Positions 9,744-22,731 of a stretch of DNA of 64,000 nucleotides are shown here, piece by piece (the stretch's first letter is position 1; each line of letters starts with the position of its first letter). The notes under the pieces are model-generated. The model was not told the DNA's origin, did no database searches, and worked only from the letters and a program-made list of their open reading frames with translations. This DNA comes from Diplocarpon mali (taxonomy: Eukaryota > Ascomycota > Leotiomycetes > Helotiales > Drepanopezizaceae). A program made the position numbers and the translations under genes. The DNA lies in assembly GCA_024741835.1 (NCBI GenBank), contig JAENRP010000042.1:140963-204962 (forward strand). Direction: 5' to 3'.

Positions 9744-12528
9744 ATGTGCAGATCACAGGGAGAGAGAGATGCGCCGGCGGGAGGCTTGGACGTTACCAAA
9801 GGTCGTCAGATCCTCCCCGCAGACGTTGTTCCCAAGCACTACACCATCACCCTGGAACCTGATTTCGAGACTTTCAAGTACAAAGGCTCTGTGTCTATTG
9901 ATTTGGATGTTGTCAAGGATACAAGCTCCATCTCTTTAAATACCCTAGAGCTCGAGATCCTTAGCACCAAGGTTATCTCTGGCTCCGATACTGTCATCAG
10001 GTTGGTTAATAGTTGATGTGCTACCGTACCACATGTGGAGCTATGCTGACATGGAAAAGCACATCGCCCATCCTTACCTACGATGAGGACTCCCAAACCA
10101 CTAAAGTAGCATTTGACGGCAAGACTCTCCAAAAGGGAACAAAGGCAAAGCTAGAAATGACTTTCAATGGCATACTCAATGACAAAATGGCTGGTTTCTA
10201 CCGCTCTACATACAAGAATGCAGATGGCAGCACAGCTGTGATGGCAACCAGTCAGATGGAAGCAACCGATGCCCGAAGAGCGTTCCCATGTTTCGACGAG
10301 CCAGCTTTGAAAGCCGAGTTCACAGTCACTCTGATCGCCGACAAGAAGTATACTTGTCTCAGTAACATGAATGTCTCTTCCGAAAAGGATTTTGAATCTG
10401 CAAGTGGTGGAGTCAAGAAGGCCGTCAGCTTCAGCAAGTCTCCGCCTATGTCCACCTACTTGATTTGCTTCATCATTGGTGAGCTGAATTATATCGAGTC
10501 GACCAAGTTCAGAGTTCCCGTTAGAGTATACGCTCCTCCTACATCAGACATTGAGCACGGCCGCTTTTCTCTAGATCTTGCCGCACGAACTCTCGAGTTC
10601 TACGAGAACACATTCGATAGCAAGTTTCCTCTCCCAAAGATGGATATGGTTGCTATCCCTGATTTTGCCGCTGGAGCTATGGAGAACTGGGGTCTCATCA
10701 CTTATCGTGTCGTTGATCTCATGTTAGACGAGAAAACTAGTGGAGCTTCTACCAAGGAGCGTGTCGCCGAGGTCGTACAGCATGAATTGGCTCATCAATG
10801 GTTTGGAAACCTTGTGACCATGGATTTCTGGGACGGACTCTGGCTGAACGAGGGATTCGCTACTTGGATGTCTTGGTACTCCTGCAACGTTTTCTACCCG
10901 GAGTGGAAAGTGTGGCAAGGATATGTCACTGACAACCTCCAAAGTGCCCTTGGCCTCGACTCTCTGCGCAGCAGTCACCCAATTGAGGTGCCCGTGAAGA
11001 GAGCTGATCAGGTAAACCAAATCTTCGACGCCATCTCCTACTCGAAGGGATCTAGCGTTATTCGCATGGTCTCCAAGTATCTCGGCGAGGATGTCTTCAT
11101 GCAAGGTATCCGAGATTACTTGAAGAAGCATGCTTATGGCAACACTGAAACCGGTGACCTCTGGTCTGCTCTAAGCAAGGCCAGTGGAAAGGATGTCGAA
11201 GCCGTCATGGACATATGGACCAAGCATGTTGGTTTCCCTGTGGTTTCCGTAACTGAGAACGAAGGAGAAAAGTCGATCCACTTAAAGCAAAACCGATTCC
11301 TCCGCACAGGAGATGTCAAACCCGAAGAGGACAAGGTCCTGTACCCTGTCTTCTTAGGCCTTCGTACAAAAGAAGGAGTCGATGAATCACTGGTTTTGTC
11401 GTCACGAGAGAAGGATTTCAAGGTGAAGGATACGGATTTTTTCAAGCTGAACGCCGATCACGGATCTCTGTACCGGACATCATACACCCCCGAGCGTCTA
11501 GAAAAGCTTGGCCAGGCTGCCAAAGATGGCCTCTTGACTGTTGAGGACCGCGCCGGAATGATCTCTGACGCTGGAGCTCTCGCCGCGTCAGGCTATGGAA
11601 AAACTTCTGGAGTCCTGAACCTGCTCAAGGGCTTCAGTGGCGAGAAGGAATTTATTGTGTGGAGCGAGATCATCACTCGACTTGGCGCTCTTCAAGGGAC
11701 GTGGATGTTTGAGGACCAGAAAGTTAGAGATGGCTTAGAGACTTTTCAGAGAGACCTCGTCAGCGATCTTGCTCACAAGTTTGGATGGGAATTTTCAGAT
11801 AATGATGACCATATACAACAGCAATTCAAGGGTCTCTTGTTCGGGGCTGCAGGTATGTCCGGCGACAAAGCTGTTATCAAGGCCGCCCAGGACATGTTTG
11901 CAAAGTTTGCCGCTGGCGATAAGTCTGCTATCCACCCTAATATTAGAGGTAGTGTCTTTGGCATCAACTTGAAGTATGGTGGCAAGCAAGAGGTTCGCAC
12001 TCTCTTAGAATCTTATCAATAGTGACTAATCGTGTATAGTACGAGGTTGTTCTTGATACATACCGCACAGGCAAGACAGCCGACGAGCGTAATACTGCCC
12101 TTAGGTCGATCGGCAGAGCCAAGGATCCTGAATTGATCAAGAGAACTCTGACTCTGCCATTCGGAGGTGAAGTAAAGGAGCAAGATATTTACATGCCTGT
12201 CAGCGCGCTCAGAACCCACGCTGCTGGTATTGAGGCCTTGTATGGCTGGATGACGGAGAATTGGGACGAACTAGCGAGAAGGCTGCCTGCGGGTTTGTCC
12301 ATGCTCGGCTCGATGGTCTCGATCTGCACTTCAAGCTTCTCTAGCCAGGCCGACATGGATCGCATTACTAAGTTCTTCGAGGATAAGAGTACCAAGGGCT
12401 TTGACCAAAGTCTAGCACAGAGCCTTGATTCTATCAAGGCGAAGAGTGCATGGCTTCAGCGTGATAGAGAGGATGTGAAGAAATGGGTTGAGTCTTACCA
12501 GGGAAAGACGGTCAAGGCCGAGTTGTAA
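9744..12528 (+). CDS. M1-family zinc aminopeptidase (Ape2/Aap1 type)
   Basis: Cuts single residues from the N-termini of peptides; yeast relatives act on leucine and arginine peptides. Exons 9744-10000, 10060-11992 and 12040-12528 give 892 aa, the usual family length. The substrate-binding GAMENWG motif is at about 290, the zinc motif HELAHQW at about 327-331, and the third zinc ligand Glu at about 350 within WLNEGFATW, the exact 18-residue spacing of HExxH-18-E. The C-terminal ERAP1-like helical domain follows and ends with VKEQDIYMP and related blocks. Intron 1 is phase 2, intron 2 phase 0; both have CTGAC or CTAAT branch sites. The start at MCRSQ is the first in-frame ATG. No secretion signal is seen, so it is probably cytosolic. 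The exact yeast orthologue cannot be settled here. Confidence 0.95.
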
Positions 12529-13353
12529 ATTATTTCCATTCTACAGTGACTAAACAGAATACTCAAGCGAAAAGGCTTGCAGTTGGCATATATTACACAA
12601 ATAAGCGAATTTTTACTGCTAGGGACTTTCCACCTGTACTTGATAAAAGCTTGCTTTGATCTACATGCGTCTGAACTCGGAATTGCGATCAGGTTCAAAA
12701 CAGCAGCGACCAAACATGATATTTTCTATTCATCTGGGGTTAAATTGAAATCAGGGGCTCGCTTAATTGCCAGAGCACTGGCGAACTTCTATATACCTTG
12801 CCTACTACTAGGTACCTTGGGCTATAAATCATCAACGCGGTTTCGCCTTATCATAGGGATAGCACACGCACTTAAGTGTTTTGGTTGACTCTCGCAACTT
12901 TATTACAAGTATTCTATGGCATTCAGTCTAGTTACTTAACATACCCCTGCATGAAAGCATGCTCTTAACTATGGGCATACGTACTATTTGTGATGTACAA
13001 AGACATCTAAAGATTCGCAATGAGTAAGCATTCACCAAGTACGCTATTAATAACCATCTCGCTTTCTAGAGGTACTTATACTGTGTCAACACGGTATAGC
13101 GCGTCAACACAGATCGCTTAAAATTCGCCTAACAACGCCGTGCGTTAGAAACGCCAAGTTCTGCATCTACCTATCTAGGTATAGCCACCTAGAAGTTATT
13201 GCTAATGGAAAAGTAGGGGACTTTGTCTAGATGTGAAATTCTGCAGCGACAGAATACAACTGATGCCAGGATTCGTCAGTCGCCTGATTTGATTAAGATA
13301 TTTACACAATTGAAGAGCGAGACGAATATTACCTGGGATAAATCGATGTCGTC
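12529..13353. other. Intergenic DNA
   Basis: About 0.8 kb between the aminopeptidase and the FAD monooxygenase. It contains short CCTAGGTA-like words around 12810 and 13160-13190 but no gene, RNA or clear repeat. Confidence 0.5.
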
Positions 13354-14707
13354 ATGACTCTTATACAAGTCAGTATTGCATCCCAAATCTCCTAGCTTAT
13401 ACAGCCGCCAGCTCGCAAGACTTTGGCCGGGAAGTTTCTTCGATATATTTAAACAGTGTAAGCTGAATTGGCATAGCCTGTTCACATCATCGGCGCCGGA
13501 ATCGGCGGTCTGACTCTCGCTCGATGCCTCAGAAGTAAAGGCATACAAGCCGTGATATTCGAGAAGGATCCATCGCCCGCGTACCACAATTATGGGATCT
13601 CGTTACAGCCATGGACGTACCAGTTACTGGTCAAGATTCTTGGTATTGACGAAATGACGTTCGTGAAAAAGGTTGCTGTTGATGGGTTGCGAGGCGGTCA
13701 GGGGATTGCTTACGCTGAGCATGCGCCGATATCAACATCGGCAAGTTGGAGCGATCCTTCGTCATTGAGAGCCCATCGAGGACGGCTCGAGGCGCTCTTG
13801 AGAGAGGACCTAAAAGGAAATGTGAAGTGGGGCTACGCTTTACAGGACATATCTCCGAACATCGCAAGTGGAACAAAAAATACACTTGCTTTCAAGGATA
13901 AGGAGAGCGTAAGCAGCAGCTTTGTTGTTGATTCCTCGGGCGTGCACTCCCAGATTCGGACATCGCTCATCCCGAACTTGGAACTCAATGCCCTGCCTTA
14001 TGTCGTCTTCAGAGGGACCCGACGTATCGAGGAATTGAAGTTCAAGGAGCTATATCAAGAACGATTTGGGGAGGGAAATTTAATCGAGATGAAGCATGCC
14101 GATATAATTCTGCAAGTCTCTATCAATAATTACGTCCCGGCTGATAGAGGCGTGGATATCAGCCTAATCTACTCACGTCCCGCCCGATCCAACGACGCGC
14201 TCCACCGTCCTGCCCGTACCACGGGAGAATCAAAGAGCATTTCGGAAGTATTTTTCGATGAAGTCTCAAACTTGGGAGAGCTGGCACAGCCCTTCAAGGA
14301 TGCATTTGATGAGAAGGAGGTTAGGAGTGGAAGGACCCTCCACTGGTTGATGAGGGACTTACTTGTCCCACTCGAGGAGCTGAGGAGGCTTGCTGAGAGA
14401 GGGGTTATGGTTGTTGGGGATGCTGCGCATGCTTTGTAGGTGTCAAAGATACGCGTTTCTTTGTTCTCCAGAACATTATTGACGGGAATTCTGCTGACTC
14501 TCTACTCCACTAAGGCCCATTCTTGGGGGTGACGGAGCGTGTTTTGCGATTGAAGATGCGGTGGCTTTGGGGGATGCTATTGCGCATGGAAATAATCCTG
14601 GGCGGTTGTATGAGGATTTATTCTCAGGATGGGAAGAGGGTTTGAAGAAGGGGAGGGAGCGGTTAATGGACATGCACAATTCTCAGAAATCTGCTAGTAG
14701 TCTTTGA
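13354..14707 (+). CDS. Class A FAD-dependent monooxygenase (aromatic hydroxylase type)
   Basis: Model: exons 13354-13368, 13477-14435 and 14515-14707, 388 aa. The five-codon first exon (MTLIQ) is inferred: it joins through a GTCAGT donor and CATAG acceptor to a frame starting PVHIIGAGIGGLTLA, which carries the GxGxxG dinucleotide-binding motif and needs an upstream start. The FAD-ribityl motif GDAAHAL is split by the last intron (phase 2), after which PILGGDGA follows as in the family. Such enzymes hydroxylate or epoxidise aromatic or polyketide substrates using NAD(P)H and oxygen. Compared with typical 400-450 aa members it is slightly short, mostly at the C-terminus. No neighbouring biosynthetic core enzyme is present, so the substrate is unknown. 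The tiny first exon is the weakest part of the model. Confidence 0.85.
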
Positions 14708-16033
14708 GTAAAGCTCACCGCTGGCGGAATAGATATTCCGATCTCAAGGGAATCAACAGTGGCTACAGATTCTAGACCCGCGCAGCATTTGTTCAAAGCT
14801 AGCATATAGATGTAAAAGAGCAATAGGCAAGGTCATGTTAGGGGAACTTAGAAGAACACAATCACGTGATAATACAAGCTTCCAGCCTACCTTGCAGTGT
14901 AGAACTGAGGGAGATGCAGTGTCCATTTCTCGCAACAACTGAGACATTAGCTTTTAGTTTACGGAGATGTATCGCATTGTAGTCATGCTAGTATGGAGAC
15001 GTCTCCGAACCCTTCCTTAACCAAACACAACATTCAAATTGTGCTCGAGGAAATCAAGGCCATTCTTTGTCCTTGAGCACATTAGCCTTTCCCGCCGGAC
15101 TTTTGATTTCAAAAAGAAAGCGCTGCTCTCCCTAATGGTTGATGGTGAAGATTGGCGCAGTGTATTATTTAGTAGGTTAGGTATTCGGGAACTGCTAGTG
15201 AGGGTGCTTGTACATGACTCCAGCCCTCTAAGATCCATAATTTACTACGGCGACGCAAGTAAAATGATACAAGACTTTAAGGATTGTGAGAAGCTACTGA
15301 TACAATGTAGTTTTCCCATCTTTTTTCTTCCAATAGGGTAGTTTCCTAACGCCTTTAAGGCAAGTTTATAGAACAAGTGATCATAAATCGCAAGCTAGCC
15401 TTGCTGGCTAGGATAATTAGAGAGCGTACCTGGTATGACCAAATGGAGCTAGTAAACAGCAACCAGTCGCTTAAGATTTACGTCATCTTGTCGAAACTTG
15501 AAGTTCGGAAGAGTTCAAATGTCGAGGAGATGCTATGTAACATCGTTCACAGGCTCAACAAGGCATTTATGCCGGCTGATCCTGATTTCTTTACCATTCT
15601 TCACAGTACAGGGTTAATACTCCGGAATCTGGGTAAGCTAGCTGAAGGCATGAATATTGAACTTCGAGCTCTCGGAGGCATCAAGCTTATGGACGGCTCT
15701 TGCATTTGTCCAAGGGCTTTCTGATGGTTTCGAATATCCTTCTCGGTGTAGGCAGCCTGTGGAAAGGATGAATGGGCACTATGCGAAATGAGGAGTCACC
15801 GTAACAGGAGAGGCAGAGTGAGCCGCCCATAGGGAACGCGTGGGAGATGGAGCATGAACCAATATCAGAAGTTGGTCACTAGCGCTTAAAGGAGGGTTTC
15901 CGAGGATTTTATTGAAAATCAGGCTCGTTGTCACGGCGTTCTATGAGAATGAACTTTTGTGGAATGTAATTTTCGCAACTGATGCATCCCCTCTTCCAAG
16001 CGGTCAGCCAGGACCCTTTGTGGAAGTATCGGG
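14708..16033. other. Stretch with uncharacterised coding fragments
   Basis: Between the monooxygenase and the GH43 gene. Apart from the fragments at 15039-15724 listed separately, nothing is recognised; the right end is the 3-prime flank of the minus-strand GH43 gene. Confidence 0.4.
15039..15724 (+). pseudogene. Possible degraded gene of unknown family
   Basis: Two plus-strand frames, 15039-15341 and 15377-15724, are amphipathic and protein-like. They can be joined across a short gap by a GTAGTTTC donor near 15340 and a TTATAG acceptor near 15370, but that intron would be only about 30 bases. A short frame from the ATG at 14994 also looks coding, then hits a stop. No true start and no known motif were found. 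It is most simply a decayed gene, though an unrecognised intact gene with more introns is possible. Confidence 0.3.
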
Positions 16034-17174
16034 TTACTCTCCACTGGGCACGACCAGCACTTTACTTAGTTGCTGGGGAGTCCCAAATTTTGGCTTGCCT
16101 GATTCGAAAGTTATAGGTTGAGTCATCGTATATCGGTCACGACCACAAGACCCCTTCTCGTTAGAAGTAGCATGGAAAACATTCTGTAACTCAGTTAGCT
16201 TTGTCTCAAGACATGGAGAGAGGGTGGCAGGATGAGCATACCCAAATTTCTTTGCCATCTGGCGAAGAAAAGAAAGCGTTATGGCCAGTGCCGTAGTTTC
16301 CGTTAGCTTTGGAGAAGACTGGACCAGTTTTAACCCAAGAAGATTTGAGAAGGGGATCTCCACCGTTGTATTTCAACAGGCCAAGCGCGTAATCTGGAGT
16401 CCAGCAATAAGACCCTGAGTATGAGAGCCAAATTTCGCCATTGTAATAGAGTGGCTGTCAAAAGTCAGTTTTGACCAAGTTCAAGTATCTTCGCAACTCA
16501 AAAGTGAGGGAAGGGCTTACGTGTGGAGCCTCGTTCACAGGCACGCCGTGACGTTCCCACGGCTGTTCTGGCACTGAGATGACATTCCAGCCACTCACAG
16601 TCCAAGTAGTTGTATTCAGCTCCGTGATAGCGATAGATTGGATGTTGTTCTCATCACTCATGCTCAAGACGTGATATCTTCCCTTTCCGGGGATATTCAA
16701 ATACGTCCCGTCAATTGAAAATGCTATGTCCTTGTTGGGACCACCACGCTTTCCGACGGGTGGTAGTAATTCCGCCAAGTAGCTGTACTTGCAATCGTAG
16801 GGATTCGGTCCAGAGCAGCCTTTAAGGACACGAGTAATGCAGGAGCCGCAGCATGCAACGGTCGAGTCACACGACGAGTAGAACATGTACCACGTGGAAT
16901 CGATTTGGTGAATCTCAGGCGCCCACATATCTGCACTTCTTTTCGGGTTGGAATCGGTCCATATCGTCTTTGTTTCTCCCTTAGCAAGACCAGCCAATGT
17001 TTTAGAGCGGGTGATTGTGATGGAATCCCAGGAGGTATAGGTCAGAAAATATTGACCATCGACGTAGACCATTGAAGGATCCGGACCCGGATTGCGAATC
17101 GGGTTTTGGAAAGCGGCTGACAGCGACGAAAGCGCCCCCAAGACGGGAATCAACGTGCGTGCAAGTATATACAT
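16034..17174 (-). CDS. Secreted glycoside hydrolase family 43 enzyme (arabinanase/xylosidase fold)
   Basis: Exons on the minus strand 17174-16521, 16454-16242 and 16183-16034 encode 338 aa; introns are 66 and 58 bases, both phase 0. Residues 1-21 are a signal peptide ending near LSAAFQ. The five-bladed propeller family 43 signature is visible: the catalytic base Asp in NPGPDPSMVYVDGQYFLTYT, the WAPEIHQIDSTWYMFYS block, and the general acid Glu in PVNEAPH, directly before intron 1. Family members release arabinose or xylose units from plant cell-wall arabinan or arabinoxylan. A Cys-rich insertion of about 25 residues follows the WAPEI block and may carry disulfides. A second arabinan enzyme (GH93) lies 6.9 kb away in the opposite direction. 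Exact specificity cannot be read from the sequence. Confidence 0.9.
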
Positions 17175-17723
17175 GATGAGGTGTTGACGTGAAGACCAGA
17201 CAGGATGCTCGGGTTTCGTGACAACACTGAACTACCCAAACTTCAAGTGAACGGGGCAGCTTAAGTATATTTTAACCAAATGCCATGAAAGAATGATACG
17301 AGAAATAAGATATGGCCGCGGGTGGTCGGAGGAACTTAGTGTTCTCGTTCCTGATAGTCAAAATTTACTCCGTCCAATCAAGGACATTTTCATATGTGAC
17401 TCCTCATATCCCCCTGTTCGTTGCACGAAAAACGTGACAGGGCTAGAGCTCGTAAGGGTAAGCTTGTAAGAGGTATACTATGTTTGGTAATTAACAACTT
17501 GAAACAAATCTAGCCCCGGTTATTTCTCAAGACTTTGTATGGCTATTTTTCTATCAAGTCCTTGCTTTTGCTTACCCTGAGCAAGGGCATTTAAGTACGC
17601 AGAATATATTCATATCTGGCTATCGCCGTTAGGAGTGCTAAAACAGTGCTGTCTGTTTTTTTTTATTTTATAAAAACATGAGTTCACTTTTACTGCACAT
17701 ACTACTTTTCCAGTTCCCATTGA

Positions 17724-17998
17724 TACTTGGTACATGCCCGAAATAATGTACAAGTGCTGTCTGTGCGTAATTCTACCGGTTTCCATTAACAGGGCTCATA
17801 TACAGGGGGTACAGCCAATGATTTATCTATGACGATTCGCCGCTTTTTGCACTGAAAATCAACGCTTTCAATATGGATTCAGCAGGAGGAGGCCATACAA
17901 AATATTAAGGAAATTGTAAAAGCAGCATTGCCAAGTATCTAGTGTGCACGGCCTAGAATTGTACATTATTTACCCATGATACGAAGTACTCTGGGAAT
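17724..17998 (+). mobile_element. Deleted non-autonomous copy of the Tc1/mariner-like element
   Basis: 275 bp. Its first 155 bases match the left end, and its last 120 bases the right end, of the full-length element at 25882-27166; about 1 kb between them, including the transposase region, is absent. The ends form imperfect terminal inverted repeats beginning TACTT and sharing an AAATAATGTACAA core. This copy has many C/G bases where the long copy has T/A, so it is less affected by RIP. Confidence 0.85.
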
Positions 17999-20900
17999 AA
18001 TATTTTATTTTAGCCCGTAACACAGTGTTCTTGGTTTCATCCTCAAATCCCCAGCTAGAGATTTAGCAACGAAGCTTGTAAAGTCAGCCACCGCCTTGAA
18101 ACAACCTTCATTCTAATTTAACTTAAATTACAATCATAGAAAGGGGGATGGGGGGAATTGTATTCGAGGGTGGATCTTACGCTGACTAGCCCTTATCAAA
18201 CAACGCAACTTTTTCAGTTCAATGAGGGGATCGGAGTTTTTTCTTACATCAATTTATGTTCGAGGTAGCACAGTGTAATCCACAACATAATTAAACCTTA
18301 CATTCAACGCAAGTTTAGAGGTTAGATTTAATAGTTCAAGTTAGACGGCTCAAATGCAGATTTTTTGAAAGGTCAATAGGAATGAAAATCTTTAGTACTA
18401 GAAAAATGGTTTTCTCAGGGCTTGAGGAAAATCTGATTTGACGAACTTCAATCGAGTTGCGGGGAAACGCGTTGCGGGTTTTGGTTTTTCTAGCTACCGA
18501 AAAACCTACCTCCCAATCCAATAGGTCCTACCTAGTGAGGCACTTGCAGAGTACCGAACTATGCTGACAAGTTGATGTTGAATAGAGGCTGGGGCGCTGT
18601 ATAGGAGTCCCGGTAAATCATACAAAAACTAGATCAGAACTGAAGCCGGTGCCGGTAACCTTCCGGGGAGCATTGCTATTTCCCCCTCACTCCCCGAAGT
18701 CACCAAGAGCTAAACCTACTCCTAAATCTCTATTGATTAAGGCTTTATCAGTCCTGAGCAGATACTAATATTTCGAGCTTTGAGAAAAATTTGAAAGCTT
18801 GAATCCCCACAGCTGACTAGTCAATACAAAGTCTTGGCCGTTATTAAAGCAGTCTTATCTTTTACTACTATCTTCAACCTTTGAAACAGAAAGGATAAGG
18901 CCCTTAATTTAGACGTACTTTTACAAGTAATCCTTCAACTTCGTTTAATAATAATCGAGGTTTTCCAAGAAGTCGATTTCCACCTGTTATTGGCTTGACA
19001 GTAGAAATGGCCCCACTCTTTAACCTCAACGAATTTCGCCAGTCTTTTTTTAACCAGATAGCCTAGTTATGCCCGCTGTGCTTCCGAAGGCACACACATC
19101 TCAGAGGCAGGGCCATGGCGCCAAAAGACCTCCTACCACTATTATAGATCAAAGCTGTGTACTGTAACCACATAAGAAGTTTCACGCTGAGCTGTCGCCT
19201 GTAAGACTTTGGAACGTTAATGGATCCTTCAAATCCTACAGGCTACAAAGTGGATCAGTGGTTCGTGCTTGACTAAGGGGCTCAGCGACCAAAGCCCGCA
19301 TATCCAGCAGCCTACCCATGAGAGTTTCACAAAGGCCCCGTTCGGGTAGACAGGTAACCAAAATCCCTGCATGATTGCACCATTAGCATATTTTCTGAAA
19401 AGTTGAAAGATCAAGTGACTATAGCAACCTACTTCTAGCGCTAGTCTAGCTTCGATCCGCTGGTCTATAGAGTTGTTGACACTGAACATTATTTCTGATT
19501 TCAGTCCTTTATTCGAGTAGAATTCGAGCACACTGGCTTAAAACCAGGGCAAAAAGTGAGAAGTTGACCATTGACATAGGGAGCTATGCAAGCGAGGTAT
19601 TCTAAACGCTTCAAAACTTCAATAGAGTTCTATAAACCTTAAGAATCAACGCAGTCGGACTATTTGCTATTGGCTTTTCTTTTTAGAGTACAGTATGTTA
19701 CGCTATGATCGGAATGGCACAAGGCAATAGGGCACACACGCATATCGTAAATGAATCTACCTACACCCTTTGAGCCGTCTTGGCAAATCGACTTGGAAAA
19801 ATCAGAGGTTATATCCAAAGTAAAATATTGTAGGTAACAACAAAGGCCTGTGAATAATGAGATTCATAAAAGACAATATAACGGACTGATCAAACACATA
19901 TTGATGCTGAACATAATCCAAAGCTCAAAAGTGTTAAGCCTTGTAATACTATTTAGTATTTTACTTCCCGATAGGTTGTCGAGAAGGAGGGGATTCGCTT
20001 GTCAATGCGGCAGGGGAAAAGTCGGGTGTAGGGTATGCTTTGTAGATATGCTTTATGGTCTGATGCAATTTTAATCGATTCCGTATGACCAGTCACGGAA
20101 CAGACGGTCTTCTAGCTACAGATGCACCTATCAGAGCCTAGGAGAGTGGCACCCGTGCGGCTCCTGTCCAACTTCTACTCCGACAGGTGCACGGCTGTTC
20201 ATGTTCTAGCATTTGAATTTCAAATGTAACTTTTCTTCTTTCCCCGGTCGTGGAACACCAGAGTATTCGATGGGTTTCTTAAACCATTGTAGTCGAAATC
20301 ATATTTAGAATCAGAAAAATAAAATTTTGGAGTTAGGGAATAGCCGGTCCAAACACCGAACACAATGAAGAATGACCGAGTAAGAAGAGTTCAACCAAGA
20401 GACGAGCTGCTGCTCACAAACTTCAATATGAGAAAGGGCTATAAGGGGGCATTTCTTAAGGGCGAAGTATATTTCTACTCTTGAACGTACGAAGCGCGCA
20501 TTACCGTACAGACCCAGCCTGAGCAGTTTGCAGGCACAAACCAGCCTCAAGAGAGTTCAAGTTTTCGTCTGATCGTATGTTATTGTTCCTTGGAGTTCGC
20601 TACGTAGGAAGAAGAAAAGACGATTGGTCAAGCTCCGAAGCAGCAGAGAGCTCTGAGCTGAATACAAGAGCCCCGCCAAAGTACATGTGGCTCGGCCGCC
20701 GGCCGCATTACCCGTAACTCCGACTGTTCAATCTCATCTCCGACTTTCCAATGACCCGTGACCTTGAATGCGACCTTGAAAAGCATATTTGTAACGCTAT
20801 CTTGATTTACTTAGTAGTACTGCTAGAAATGTGTTATGTAATGGAGGTTATGAACACAGATAAAACTACATATAGCAACTCTGTTAGTAAGCTCATTGCT

Positions 20901-21652
20901 ATGCAGCTATTCGAAATTGGGCAAGGAGTAAGCATATCAAAAAGACTTAGTTAGTTCTAGTCTGATAGCTAGCTGTAAGGAATCGTGGTGTGGCTTGACA
21001 GAGCTTCCTGGGTAATGGTACCTCCGGCGACCCAACGTATCAGTTCAATGCTGGCCTGCACACTGTTCAAAATTTGTGCAAATTAAGTGTAAAATGTATT
21101 TTTAACACGTAGAACTCGTACTCCAAAGCTCCATTGAATAACCTCTCGCTCGTATGCGGAGTAGGCAGGCTATAAATAGTATCTGTAATATTCAAGTTCT
21201 ACACAGTGAAGAGACCAAATAAAGCCACTCCCTATTCTCGATGGGCTGAAACACTCTTAGCAGTACAAGAGTAGAACAGCCGTGCTAAAAGTATTCTCTA
21301 CCTAACTATGAAAAACCGAGCTGACTTGAATCTCCGAACCTTTAGTAGGATTTCTCTCTGAAACTTTACGTTTGGAGACTTGAGGCTAGAAAGCTGATTA
21401 CTAAGCTTTTTATGCTTTCACTTGGAGCTTCTAAATTTAGTATCATGAATAAGCTAAATGATATCATACATTAAGCGTATAATACGAAATAAAACCTCTA
21501 TTTCGGCTTTCGGATTCAAGATTCGCTCTTGGAACCGTTGTTCTCCGAGTGATTAAAACTCTCTGCAGTGGGGAAGCTCCAGTGATCACTAGATTTTTAT
21601 AGTGGGTTGTTAGTTCGCTGAATAGAAAGTATAAATATGATTACTCTAAGAA

Positions 21653-21957
21653 TGTTGGTACGCAGATTTCTATATAATAGACAAGTTCCTTCAATTCCTA
21701 GGATCATCTTATAAGGATATATCATATGCGATCGGAGGGGTTTTATATATATCTTAAACGGTTATACAGCCGGAGGACTTCGGAAGGATATCTGTATAAG
21801 ATTAGGAGGAATATAGGAGGGAGGGAACTCAGAGGTATAAAGGTACTATCTCGGTCCTCGAGATTAAAAGGGGCATAACAGTCTTTTGAATAGATACATT
21901 TTATTTCAAGTGCTCAACTTCATTCACGTGGATATCGGTACCGGTACGGAACCTTCA
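21653..21957 (+). mobile_element. Solo LTR, RIP-altered copy
   Basis: 305 bp beginning TGTTGGTACGCAG and ending in CA, homologous over its whole length to the LTR at 27403-27701. The flanking five bases are AAGAA on the left and AAAAA on the right, a target-site duplication differing by one G-to-A. No internal retrotransposon sequence adjoins it. Relative to the other copy most differences are C-to-T or G-to-A. Confidence 0.8.
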
Positions 21958-22019
21958 AAAAACATATGCATAGAATAAATATGAGTTTGAAATTCTTTAC
22001 CTTATACGAAAATTCGGAC

Positions 22020-22315
22020 AGTCTTTTTTCCCCTTTAATATGCTGAATTAGTTCTATAATTAGTTCTAAACTATATACCACGAGTAGGGAATGCTATGTA
22101 GGGAATGCTATACTGTATTTTTACACATAAGAGTCTAACCTTTACCTCAGGTGATGGCTATTCCCTTTGGTTCTGAGGCAAGTAAGCTCTCAAGAAGTTG
22201 CCTAGATAAATAGAGTCGCCTTAGGTTCTTTTTTCTAGGATAATACCCTCTTCTTAATAGCAGCTATTTGTTAAATTATTACTAAGCACCTTGCTAATTA
22301 TCAGCAGCTGAGTGA
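22020..22315 (+). repeat. Truncated copy of the 710-bp SINE-like repeat
   Basis: Matches the first 300 or so bases of the copies at 30269-30977 and 35451-36164, including the T-rich start followed by TTTAATATGCT, the GAGTCTAACCT block and the TAGCAGCTATTTGTT block. Homology stops near 22315. Because the A-tail end (on the opposite strand) is kept and the other end is missing, this looks like 5-prime truncation of a retroposed element. Confidence 0.75.
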
Positions 22316-22532
22316 GAGCGTGCCAGGAGTGATGTAAGGCTGTATACTATACACTGAACTTGGAGCGTCGAGTTGCAGATAGCGCAATCCTCCCAATCCC
22401 TACTTCATTGCGGGCCAAACAGATGCCATATCTGTGTGTGGTTTAAGGGGGATTTAGTTGCATGGTAAATACATTTTTACATAGTGGTTATTCAGCCTGC
22501 AACGAAGTACCGACGTACCTCGCGTATATGAG

Positions 22533-22684
22533 TACGGAAGGGGGTTTAGTGTGGGTCTCGTCCACCCCTGCTAGGCGGTGAGACTCATCGAAGTGGTAGA
22601 ATATTAATATTTTTCCTTTTTCAGCGTAGAATTCGGCAGAAACCAGGGGGGGTGGACGAGACCCATACTAAACCCCCTTCCGTA
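22533..22684. mobile_element. MITE with about 35-bp terminal inverted repeats
   Basis: 152 bp. The left end (22533-22567) begins TACGGAAGGGGGTTTAG and continues through GGGTCTCGTCCACC; the right end (22650-22684) is its reverse complement with one mismatch. The middle 80 bases are unrelated to other repeats here. A TA dinucleotide at each end fits insertion by a Tc1/mariner-type transposase. It is GC-rich at its ends and barely mutated, so it is probably young. Confidence 0.85.
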
Positions 22685-22731
22685 TATCAGTAAGTTACTA
22701 AATATAGGTAGCGAAGTACCTAGTATCTGTT

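Noticed and set aside
22533..22684. Rho-independent terminator or riboswitch-like hairpin
   Set aside because: The inverted repeats are terminal, about 35 bp long and flanked by TA, as in a MITE, and the organism is a eukaryote.
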